This document shows, one piece after another, positions 32,728-42,408 of a DNA stretch of 64,000 nt. The stretch's first letter is position 1. The number at the start of each line of letters is the position of its first letter. This stretch comes from Dactylellina haptotyla. Taxonomy: Eukaryota > Ascomycota > Orbiliomycetes > Orbiliales > Orbiliaceae. The translations under genes were made by a program, and so were the position numbers. The stretch lies in NCBI GenBank assembly GCA_031310005.1, contig CM062386.1:1488001-1552000 (forward strand), read 5' to 3'. A model generated the notes under the pieces. The model was given only the letters and a program-made list of their open reading frames with translations. It was not told where the DNA came from and did no database searches.

Positions 32728-34326
32728 CTACCAATCGCCGCCCATAATACCAAACTTGTGCCGAATTCTTCGCAATTTATCATCCGCTTTGACTATCGCC
32801 GCTGCAAAGGAGTTCGCCATATTCTCCAATATAGAGATAGCCGTCAAATCGTCTTCAATACTTTTGATCAACCTGTGGAGCTCCCTGTTGAACGAGTGGT
32901 AATTTTTCATGACCTCCATATCCTCCTCCGAGGCTTCCCAACCTTCAACCATGCATCCGCTGAAGATACAATTCGCCCATTCGTTTCTGTACTGCGTGAT
33001 AGCTTTCCAGACGACTTCCACTTTAGATTTACTCATAACGTGCATGTATCCTAGACCCTGTAGCTGTCTGAGATGCTTTCGGCAGGTCTTGATCCCGATG
33101 CTCCAATCGAGTATACATCCGGAATTCGGAATCTCCTTCCCGTTGTGCGTTTCCATCACAAATTTGTACACAACATCCCCATTCGGGCTTTTTAAGCGTT
33201 TGGGGTTGAGAGCATCGCACATTTGGAAAATACAGTCGTCGAGTTCGTCGAATAGCTTGGCAGCGAGGAAGATGCTGTCCTCGATCAGAGCCTGGCGGTC
33301 GGTGGGAATAGCGACAGCGCCACATAGCGAGTTGAAGTAGACGACGATATCGGAAGGGCGTGGGGGAAGACAAAGAATATCAGGATAGTAACCCATGTCA
33401 AATGTTGGTATGATGTCTTCTTTCAGTTGGGGCATGGCTTGTTGGATCCATTGTATTGGGTTAATCGGTGGGTGTTCGCCATGGTCAACCAACGGCTGAG
33501 AAAAAGACGCAGTTCGAACGACGCCCGTAGGCTGGTGGATACCCAAGTGAGAATCATGGTGGTGTTCGTGATATGAAATAGGTGGTGGGTAAGGCAGCGG
33601 TCGAAAGTAGCTTTCTTTTTGGGCGTGGAATAGCGATTGAATTTGACCATCTTCTCCCAGCAAGACCCCGTTATCGCTAAGTTCATGCTTTAGTAGATAT
33701 GCGGATGGCTTTGAACATACGCGGCGGGTCGTAAGGCCTGGAAGGATAGATGTTGGGAGAGACCTTTCAGAACACGTGTACCCGACCGACCTAGACTCTT
33801 CTATCTGATATGGCAAATTGGATTGAACAATAGCAGGCTTGCGAGCCTTAGGAAAACTTAATTCGTTCCCATTTGTGTCCTCGCCGAAAAATTCTGCCTC
33901 CGAGAGAAAATTTACGCCTTCGATGCTAGGCTTATCAACGATAGCAACATTGTTGGTGCCATTCAGTTCAAGCTTTGGGGCGGAACTCCCAGTAAGTGGA
34001 CTGTGAATACTAGGAGGAAGACTAGCGGTGCCATAGCCGGAATCATATAGCGAATTTTCCGCAGATGTTAAAGTTGCTCGGGTGGGCGGGGGGCAGGAGT
34101 AGGTGGTCCCTGAAATATGGGGGACATCTTCCCATGTGGTCGGACTGTCTTTGATGTATGCATGGGATATAGCAGCACCGGCGAAAGGGTTCTCGGCCAA
34201 TTCAACTTGGATGGCGAGATCTGATGCCACAGCAGATTGACCGGTAGCCTGGCTTCGCACGAATACGAGTGGCCGCCTGGTTTCCGGACCGAGAGGTTTG
34301 GTGGGGGAACAACCTAGGAGACCCAT
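32728..34326 (-). CDS. group B helical protein with long disordered N-terminus
   Basis: A single exon of 532 residues starting MGLLGCSPTKPLGPETRR. The first 320 residues are Ser/Pro/Thr-rich with a His-rich patch (YHEHHHDSHLG). From about residue 335 the protein is compact and helical (LIEDSIFLAAKLFDELDDCI, IKTCRKHLRQLQGLGYMH, HRLIKSIEDDLTAISILENM, FAAAIVKADDKLRRIRHKFG) and contains several Cys and Trp residues. The helical-core length is similar to the core of the 668-residue protein at 8.6 kb. The Met-Gly-x-x-x-Cys start could be an N-myristoylation/palmitoylation signal (MGLLGCS), suggesting membrane attachment; this is inference from the motif alone. No known domain. Confidence 0.62.
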   Translation of the reverse strand: MGLLGCSPTKPLGPETRRPLVFVRSQATGQSAVASDLAIQVELAENPFAGAAISHAYIKDSPTTWEDVPHISGTTYSCPPPTRATLTSAENSLYDSGYGTASLPPSIHSPLTGSSAPKLELNGTNNVAIVDKPSIEGVNFLSEAEFFGEDTNGNELSFPKARKPAIVQSNLPYQIEESRSVGYTCSERSLPTSILPGLTTRRVCSKPSAYLLKHELSDNGVLLGEDGQIQSLFHAQKESYFRPLPYPPPISYHEHHHDSHLGIHQPTGVVRTASFSQPLVDHGEHPPINPIQWIQQAMPQLKEDIIPTFDMGYYPDILCLPPRPSDIVVYFNSLCGAVAIPTDRQALIEDSIFLAAKLFDELDDCIFQMCDALNPKRLKSPNGDVVYKFVMETHNGKEIPNSGCILDWSIGIKTCRKHLRQLQGLGYMHVMSKSKVEVVWKAITQYRNEWANCIFSGCMVEGWEASEEDMEVMKNYHSFNRELHRLIKSIEDDLTAISILENMANSFAAAIVKADDKLRRIRHKFGIMGGDW

Positions 34327-35484
34327 GGCTTTCAGGCAACCCGAGTCAACGCCGGATTCCGTGCGTAGGGTGAAGCCGGAGATAGAGTCTTGTAACCAGG
34401 CTTGTGTTGCCGAGACGCAGATATCAGATATCGGATTGAGAACGCACAGTAGCGTCTGAGACGATTTTATACCGGATAATGGTTCTAGCTTCCGAGATGG
34501 CGGGATGATGCGGAGCTTGTCTTTGAGGCGCCCTTTACAAGGAGGACAACGTCATATTACGCTACCTCCAACTGATGAGAAGGTTATTGTTTATGTTTCA
34601 TTCTCCAAAGCGCAGAAACGTAGCCGATCTGCCAGATCTGCTGTCCAAAGTGTACACGCGGCTCATCTCGAGACACCAAACAGCCAACTGGCGTTATAAC
34701 GAATCAAAATAATTTAATAAATTTATTTTTTACTATTATTTTGAAAATAATTAAAATTTAGGTACCATATCAACAACGCTGAACAATGACAACACAAGAT
34801 CAACCCACGCTCCTTATAAGCAGTCGGTCACCACACTCTCGCGGAGAGCTATCCACACCAACAACCGAGAAATATTGGGGTCCGTTGATTTTTCATTAAA
34901 TTTAACACCGGGACAGTACTACTATTTGCGGACTACTTAGTGATACTGGTAAGACAGGCGCTTTGATCAGGCTGTAAATTTTTACTTTCGTTAGTTTTTT
35001 TACTACGCAATGGTGTTGATTTTGCTATACGCCATATCAAGAGTTGCACCGCCCAACAGTCCCATGGAATCCTTAATTTCAGAAACGTCCAACGACTGCT
35101 CGTTTCTCGTCTCGCCATACAAACACCAAACCGCATTTTCATCTTGCTAGTTATAGCTGGAACTATAACTATATGTAAATAACCTCGGCAATCGATCTCG
35201 AAGGCTAAATTATAAACTCGGGAAGAACACGCAACCTTCGGGGAACTTTTCTAGCGGCCTCGACTTCACCAGCTATGCAAAGAGCATAACATTGCGGTGC
35301 TGCTTCTACCAAACAAAAACATGGCCAAGAAATATTTTAATTTAAGGAATCCCACCCGGATCAGAGAAGCGCGTCGAAGCTTATATCATGTACTGATAGA
35401 TCGACACTGCGTGCCAATCTTCTCCGCAGGTTACCGAATCAAATATAAAAGAAAAAATAATTCAAGCCGGCAGAACTTGCAAAT

Positions 35485-35566
35485 TGAGAGGGAATCGAAC
35501 CCAAGTCAATTGTAAATGGCACATTAGCTTGTTGAACGAATCGTTGTAATCCACTGGGCCAAAAGA
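35485..35566 (-). other. tRNA-like relic with A-box and B-box
   Basis: Read on the minus strand, TGGCCCAGTGG (complement of 35551-35561) fits the RNA polymerase III A-box. GGTTCGATTCC (complement of 35491-35501) fits the B-box. The spacing is tRNA-like, but the acceptor arms do not pair and only three T-stem pairs form. It is more likely a degenerate tRNA or tRNA-derived element than a working gene. Confidence 0.3.
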
Positions 35567-35632
35567 GAAGATCCGCAAAACAATATACCATAACTAAATG
35601 TGCTATATAAACAAAATAACCACTATGCTTGG

Positions 35633-35684
35633 TTTTTTTTCCTAAGAAAAAAAAAAAAAAAAAACCTTAGAAAAAAAAAAAAAA
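35633..35684. repeat. poly-T/poly-A low-complexity tract
   Basis: A run of eight T, CCTAAG, about eighteen A, CCTTAG and about fourteen A follow one another. The duplicated A-runs with related hexamers could mark slippage or an old retroposed poly-A tail. Confidence 0.7.
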
Positions 35685-35986
35685 GTTATAAATAAACTAA
35701 AATCTCAAATGCATTAGCCTAATCTAACGGTGGTCGAGAGGACGAACCTTTACAATCCTAAAAAGGAACAAAAAATGAACACCTACGCCGAAAATTCATT
35801 AGCCAATCTGGTGAGCGAAAAGAGACTTACTATATAAAACAAGGTTTTTTTTCTTTTAACGAGAACCGGAGATATCAGGAATGCAAGCTAGAAGCTGAAA
35901 GGCGAAGAAAATTGGTCGCACTGAAACGGCCATACGCCTTGGAGGAGGTATCAAGCGGACACCGAAACACCCTCTTCATAAATTGA

Positions 35987-36710
35987 CTAGAGAGTAGTCG
36001 ACGTTTTGGTAAAGGTAAAAACCGAGGTCTCTATTGTTGTCGACGACGATGTCGGGAGTATTGTCACGTGCATTATGGTCGTCGGGAACGTCTTCGGGTT
36101 GTTGATGCTCGTCATATGCAAAACTGTTGGCGCGACTTTTCTTGCGACTGATAACCCGTTTGCCGACATTGCCGCCTGGTGTTTTGTGTCGTCCGACGCC
36201 TTATCAACCATGGTCTGAGCCATGGCGATAAATACCGGCCCGATAAACCCAAAAACGATACTGGAGACCGCGAAATTGGGGGTAGCGTAAACAATTGGCA
36301 CCACCATGAACAAAAAGCTCACCCCATATGCTAACCCTACTATGCCGCGCTTCGCGCCCATCGTCTCCGTCCACTCGGAATCCCCTCAGTAGCAGGTGGA
36401 GAGGAAGGTGAGCAACATCATTGCCAGGACCGGCAAGATGATTGAGACTGCCCGCTCTCGTTGTGCCGGAGTGCCGTCTCTCAGGCGAATGGCGGTCAGA
36501 AAGCCATCCCACCATCACCTGATGCGGCCTGGTGTCGCGTTTTCGTTTTCGGGGGAACGATTGGTTCTCGGTCTTCGCGTCGGAAGATGCCGGGCAGCCA
36601 TTTAGGCATGGAAAGTGCCTTGAAAGGTATTTCGGCAGGTCGGGGGGAATCTGTTCGCGGGACCAGGACGGCATCTGGCTTGCGAGACAAGTGGAATCTA
36701 TCAACAGCAT
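35987..36710 (-). pseudogene. decayed or mis-spliced small membrane-protein gene
   Basis: This block is visibly richer in G and C than its flanks. On the minus strand, a Pro/Arg-rich coding-like segment (AEIPFKALSMPKWLPGIFRR) in one frame is followed, after a frame change near 36500, by hydrophobic segments: VSIILPVLAMMLLTFLSTCY then a TGA stop, and, in the same frame after the stop, AYGVSFLFMVVPIVYA and SSIVFGFIGPVFIAMA. A hydrophilic tail ends at 35987. The order (polar N-terminus, TM, short loop, TM, TM) resembles fungal DUF6594-type proteins, but that is a guess. I could not find introns that remove both the frame change and the stop, so I call it a probable pseudogene. Confidence 0.4.
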
Positions 36711-37784
36711 AAAGTATTCATCAGCGAATTATCTGAACTGGCTCGGATGTGGGGGGGTGGAGAAGGAGGCGAAGGGGAGGAATGAAGAAAGAAGAAGAAA
36801 TAATTCTTTGCATCTCCGGGAAATGGCCTGCTCTTATACCCGGCTTTATTTTGAATTCTTTTGTCAATTGGGTAATGTAGTTATGATTCTATTTAGTCTT
36901 GTTGCCAGACGCTGGTGTTGATCGTACTTATGGTTATTAACAACACAGGGCAATCCGCGTTGTTGGTGTGGTATTTTGGAACGTTCGACGGTTTCACACT
37001 TTCTTATTTTACCTTATTTATCTCATTTATAAAATTTTTAATTTTGATTATTAGTATTCTATATAGCGAGCGGCTCCTAGCCAGCCCGACCATATGGGGT
37101 AGCAACCCAGATATATTAAAATTACAACTCTCTCTCCTCTATGTCTAGTTACTCGCCAGCTAGGTTTCACCATAAGCACACCATATAATATCGAGATGGG
37201 AACAAGAGCATCAATTCCACAATTCCGCGATTAAAGTTATTAATTTATGATTTCGATGGTTTTTGCTACTACCAATACTGCAGTCACTCCACAGGTGTGC
37301 CTGTGTACCATTAGATCACTTCTTATTTCATACCAAAAATTAAAAAAAAAACAGTTTCTAAATTTAAAGCAATTTAGCAAACAGCGCAAGAAGCCTGCCA
37401 AATTTGATACCAAGGGATGTCCATCTCCCGCGGAGTAGTTAGTCCCTTTTTGTTAGTCAGTATAGTAAAAAGAGTAACTTAATTGGGGTTCAAGCGACAC
37501 CTTTAAATTTGCCATATAGTTTTGTGAGATTGGCGAGGTGTGAGCTATTTCACTATAAAGGTGCAGATCAATATTCGGACTCAAACTCGCTCCTTGAGAT
37601 AGACGCGATAAGATAAATAAGCACATGAAGAGGCGCTTGTTAGAAGAATACTTCTTGTAATTTTTACCGAAAAAAAATATATATACAAACAAAATTGCAT
37701 GCCAAAATCTTCTAAATCAAAGCTATTTTGATAAAAATAGGTTTTCGAAACTCCACAGTTTGTGACAAGGTTAAGATATTTTCC
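36711..37784. other. intergenic region
   Basis: No gene is supported in this AT-rich stretch. The promoter of the next plus-strand gene should lie at its right end. Confidence 0.4.
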
Positions 37785-38845
37785 ATGTCAAACTCTCATT
37801 CTCAAGATGGGCTTCCTGCCTACAATGATAAGGCTGTGGAGGACATCGGCAGAAGGCAGTATATTATAGATCCCGTTAAGGTCGGCGTATACGATCCTTG
37901 CGAGTTCTCCAACGTTGTGCACCACCCATTTCGGACTCGAAGACATCACGACCCCCTTTTTAGAGTACCTGCAAAAGAGCAAGTCGGAGATGCTAACACC
38001 AAGAGCTGGACTTCCGGTGCTGATGAACTACAAACAACACAAGAAGACTTCCAGGTAGAGTCATGTACTCTGGAATATCTAATATCAGCAGCTCGCGCCT
38101 CAGCGTATCTCTCAGCTGTTCGCCTTGGTCACCGAGAAAGATTCTTTCCGCATGCAAACGCGCCCTTGAACCCGAATGATTTGCAGAGCTTCTGGATCAG
38201 AGAGGACCCAGGGAGACTTGTGCAGTTTGGTGCCGATAATTACCTAAAGCACAATTTTACCTATGACCGGTGTCTAGAAACATGCAGAAGCGCAACAGAA
38301 GCGACAGTGCAGGTTTTACAAGGTACTTAAAACCCCAACCCAATTATTTCTGTTTATTCTAACCACAAGGTCCTTGACAATTTATGTATAATGAAATTAA
38401 TAGAAGCATTGCAACATTATGAGAAAGACCCTGATATCCTTTGGAGTTTATGGTGTCATCAAAGCATTCCTTTCCATGCTTATTCAAATGAGGTTTTGGG
38501 TGCGTTGAATAGATGGTTAGACGCTTTTAAGCCAGCTCCTTCTTTACAGCCAGAAGGCATATCAAGCAGTAGCGAGGAGAAGAAAATGGAGACCGCCCGA
38601 GGAAGCTACTATAACCGCATAGAGCAGAAGTTTACTGACACTAAAGACCCGGTATGTATCTCATTATCTCGTAGTCTAAAAACCACTTTGGCCGCCGACA
38701 TCATGAAAGCCGGTAGGTATTGATGGATTATATAAATGGACTAATTATGGTTTCACGCGAATGTATAGAGGTATTGCAGATGCAGGGTTCCACTCGACGG
38801 AAGGGGATTCCGGCAGAAGATCAAAGACGCTTTCAAGACTGCTAA
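37785..38845 (+). CDS. group B-like helical protein, unknown function
   Basis: Three exons (37785-38322, 38404-38712, 38769-38845) join in phases 1 and 1 to 307 residues. Intron 1 has a TTCTAACC branch and intron 2 a GACTAAT branch and GTAGGT donor. The N-terminal 100 residues are polar with a few aromatic residues (MSNSHSQDGLPAYNDK). From about residue 100 there are helices (YLISAARASAYLSAVRLGHR, ETCRSATEATVQVLQEALQH, LGALNRWLDAF). There is no leader, membrane segment or known domain. By plan it belongs with the other helical orphans to its left. Confidence 0.6.
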
Positions 38846-39405
38846 GCTATGCGAAACATGCCAAATTGAATGTTCTATCACACCACCGTGGAGATGGAAA
38901 CTCCAGCTATAGGGCAAGTTAATCTCATGAAAAACCAAAATTGGTACCGTGGTCGAGCACGTGTTCTTCGGCTTGAAGTACTTCCTAATATCTCCACATA
39001 TGCATATTTGCATCTACGCACATATTTAAGCTGGGCGGAATTCTACTTGCTACAAAGGCAGGTTGCTACCACTTCCTCTAAACTATAAAATATACTTTAA
39101 GATCGCAAGCCCTTCAAAATCTATTTGTCAACGTGTCAAATGCATCCTACATATTTTTATATTATTTTTAAATATAACCACCAAAGCTGTTGACCATGTT
39201 TTTATCAACAAACGACCCCGCAAAAAACGCTATGAAACGATACACAAGAGTTTGGCTAATTTAGAAGTTGGTGGTTGGTCAGATAAGTGCCAGATAAGGC
39301 GGTAATACTAATGCAAAGCAATAACGAAGACGATAATCTTTCGCAGAAATAACATCCCGAAACAGATTGATGACATGGACCAATGTAAAAATTCTAACTA
39401 TCTCC
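38846..39405. other. convergent spacer
   Basis: 3' flanks of convergent genes. The frames at 38870-39305 have no supporting features. Confidence 0.4.
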
Positions 39406-42400
39406 CTAGTACTTCTTAGGAGGTGGAGCTTGCCTCCCTGAATAAACAATGGAAACCCAAAACTCGCTAGATTCAAAATCACAATCCCTCAATTTCCGCT
39501 CTGCATCAAGCATCGCTGGAGTTACCATTCCATCTTCACTCATAGAGATGCTATATTCAAAAATGGCGTTTTGCATAAAATTATTCGCGATGGATAGCAA
39601 TCGACTATCCTTATAGTGTTTGGCATACATCTGCGTCAGCTTCCGAATACCAGTTGAACCCCCAACAGAAACTTTGGTTGGCTTCGGGTTCGCTTGGGGA
39701 CACCACGGAGATGGTAAGAAGTGTACGTAGTAGGTGTCGACTGGAGTGGACTTCTGAGATCTCCAGTCAGGACCAGCACTTTTCGGTGACGCCGACATTG
39801 CTTTGCTAGGAATCGCATTGGGAATCGGGGTTGCCTTCTTGGGTGCCAGTGGAGGTTTTGAGGAGGTCGGAGATGCTACCGCGGCCCATGCTGATTTTTG
39901 CAAGCCTCCGGCGTTGCCACGCCAGGCAAGTCTCTCCGGGGGAGCAGCTTCTACTAATTCCGGTTTGCGGGTTTTCGGCGCCCATTCTAATGTTGATGTC
40001 AGCTATCTGTCGTAAAACTACTACTGAGGCCTTCATATGTTCTACATACCGCTATTGTCTTCAGGAAGCGGAACATGGCCTCTATCGTCCCATTGGTCAT
40101 TGATGTTTGCCGCGGTATCCCCGGTAGACCAATCATTCCAACCAGAGCCACTACCCGCTGTTTCATTCGAGCCCCAGGCGGGTGTTTCCCATGAGTACGC
40201 AGTAGAGGTGGGATCCAAAGCTTTTTCGGCAGTCACAGGTTCCTTGGGTTCTTCCACCGGCTCCGACTGAGGTTTCGGCTTCGGTTCCGGAACAGGTTCG
40301 GGCATTGGTTCCTCGTCCCATTTAAATCCAGTCGTAAGGCGTAGAGGCTCAATTCGAGGCTCTAGTCGAGGTTTAAATTCTTGGGCACTGGGATCCACCT
40401 TCGTAACAAAGGGCTCGCTAGCAGGCGGTGTTGGGGATGGCAAAGCTACACGAGTAGGATCCGTCTCTTCACGCGGGTAGTTCTCGACATTTAGATCCTC
40501 CGAAGCGGTATCAGGGAGAAAGTTATCTTCTATGTTGGTTCGTGGAAGTTCTGGTTCCAACACCAAAGCCTTTGATACCGTTTCATCCGCTGTTATCTCT
40601 TCCAATACTATATTTTCCACGGTAGTACTAGTTTCAGAAGTTGGTTCTAACAGAGCCTGCTCCAAAGGGAGTTCTTCTATAACAGCCTGTTCTTCGGGCT
40701 CCCTATTTTCAGGCGCAATTGGAGTCTCATCCTTGTTGAGATTCACGGCGGATTGGGTGTTGCCAGGTTCCGGTGTTCTTGATGCGGAATATATTATTTC
40801 ATCGTCGAATAGATGGCTTTCGCCATCGTATTTACTCTCTGGGCCATCTTCAGGTGACTCCTGGTCAGTTTCAGGGTGGTCAATTTCATCAACTGTCTGC
40901 GTAGTATCATCTCGACTATGTGTACCACTATTGCTTTCCGTCGGCAAAGCTTGGTACTTAGGCCCAGATTCAATGATCATCTCTGGAACCGGTATTATTT
41001 CCTCTAGATCCTTAGGTTCTACAGGTGGCGACTTAATGCTTTCCACAACCGGAAGCAGTCTTTCCCGCTCGGGAAGTGAAATTACAGACGCTTCTCCTTC
41101 CCAGGCATCATTATCTTGAGGTGGAGTTTCATGTCGCATAGCTTCGTCTGTCAATTCCGCGGTAACCGCAACTCTACCACTCCATCCATCACTGGCCTCA
41201 AATGCCTTAGCGGTGTCAGGAACATCCGCTTTAGGTGCTGCGATAATTGTCAAAGGCGGGGTTGGGGGCTTCAAGATAGGGATAGCCATCGACCGTTTGG
41301 ATGTTGACTGCCTGATTTGGAACAATGGACTCTCGAGAGGTAAAGCAGATGAGCTCATCCCACCAGGCCGAAACTCGAGGGCTGAGGCACTCATATTGCT
41401 GTTCTTCTTTATTGGGCTCCACAGCTTTGGTTTAGGAGTTACGAGGCTGGGTTTAGGAGGCATAACGAAAACGTTTTGCAGCGGAATTTGCGGTTCGGGG
41501 TCTTCCTCTACGGCCAGCTCAGTGGCAACCGGGGCTTCTTGATAGACTGGGATGAACAAAGTACTGGGGCCACCGCCGTAACCTCTAGCCGATGCATCAG
41601 ATTGGTGATGTTGGTGCCTTTGGGCATCTGTCGAATCCATCGCGCTCTGAATATCCATCAAATCACCCGCGACCTCGTTTTGCTGCGAAATCTCTCGTGG
41701 TATGTTCTTGGGCACACTAGACATCGTAGGTTCCATCACCGGCATCCGCTCCTCGGACACCTCTTGCGGTTGCTCGTAGCAAGTAGTGTCAATGGTGATA
41801 TCCATACCATCGTGGACTAGTTCCTCCCAGTCCTCCGGACGGATGATACACCCTGAACGGTCTACTAGCTGCCATTGTCCAGAGAAAAGTCGCTCCTCGC
41901 AGGCTTTATATTTCGGTTGGCCTGGATTGGCGCTCGTGATGAAACGAATTTGAGGGTGCGGCAGAGTAGCAACATATTGTAGGAGGCGCTGTGCATCGTT
42001 TATTTGTTTACCCGGTGATCAGTAACCCTAACCTTTCCAAAGGTGTTGCGTTGTTGGTGTTGGATTACCTCTAACGTCTGCACACGCCTGAAAGGCGCCA
42101 CATACGGCCGCTTCGATGGATTCACATAGACAGTTATCCGCCGTGGGCCGTCGTTTTGCGGGCTCGCGTCGCAGTAGCGATCGTGGAAATGTGGACGCGC
42201 ACGTGAGGCTGGCTATCGTTCGTAGCTTCGCGGTGCATTGGACGCACCAGGTGAATCTTTTAGCGACCGCTCCAATCGAGGTAAACTCAAACGAGTGGAC
42301 TTTTTTGGGATGGTGTTTATGCTAACGTACCTGGCTATGAACCATGAGCATGCTACATCTCGAACATGTGTTTATTGCTGTCGGGATATCTTGGTCTAGA

Positions 42401-42408
42401 AGCGACAT
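39406..42408 (-). CDS. ubiquitin-like (ULD) domain protein with long acidic disordered region
   Basis: Four exons (42408-42331, 42212-42069, 41988-40050, 39986-39406) give 913 residues. Donors include GTACGT and GTATGT, and acceptors are in frame in every case. Residues 52-140 look like the ubiquitin-like (ULD) region of fungal proteins: a first strand ITVYV, PYVAPFRRVQTLERLLQYV, then GQWQLVDRSGCIIRPEDWEE and LVHDGMDITI. The Trp and the GMDI turn are typical of that group. Residues of about 150-720 are Glu/Pro/Ser-rich and acidic, with many repeated Glu-Pro units (PMPEPVPEPKPKPQSEP). The last 190 residues regain order (STGIRKLTQMYAKHYKDSRL, SSEFWVSIVYSG) after a Trp-rich stretch (WETPAW, WNDWS). 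It is probably a cytosolic or nuclear scaffold. The function is not known, and the ULD assignment is by eye. Confidence 0.68.

Larger units (their letters stand above)
34327..35986. other. AT-rich gene-poor region
   Basis: No gene is supported. The region contains a tRNA-like relic at 35485-35566 and long poly-A tracts at 35633-35684. The short frames at 34505-34699, 34933-35142 and 35297-35515 have no domain or splice support. Confidence 0.4.

Noticed and set aside
35485-35566. Functional tRNA gene
   Set aside because: The acceptor arms do not pair and the D- and T-stems are incomplete, so it is listed only as a relic.
40532-41119. 195-codon Ser-rich plus-strand frame
   Set aside because: Antisense of the acidic disordered region of the ULD gene, without start context or domain.
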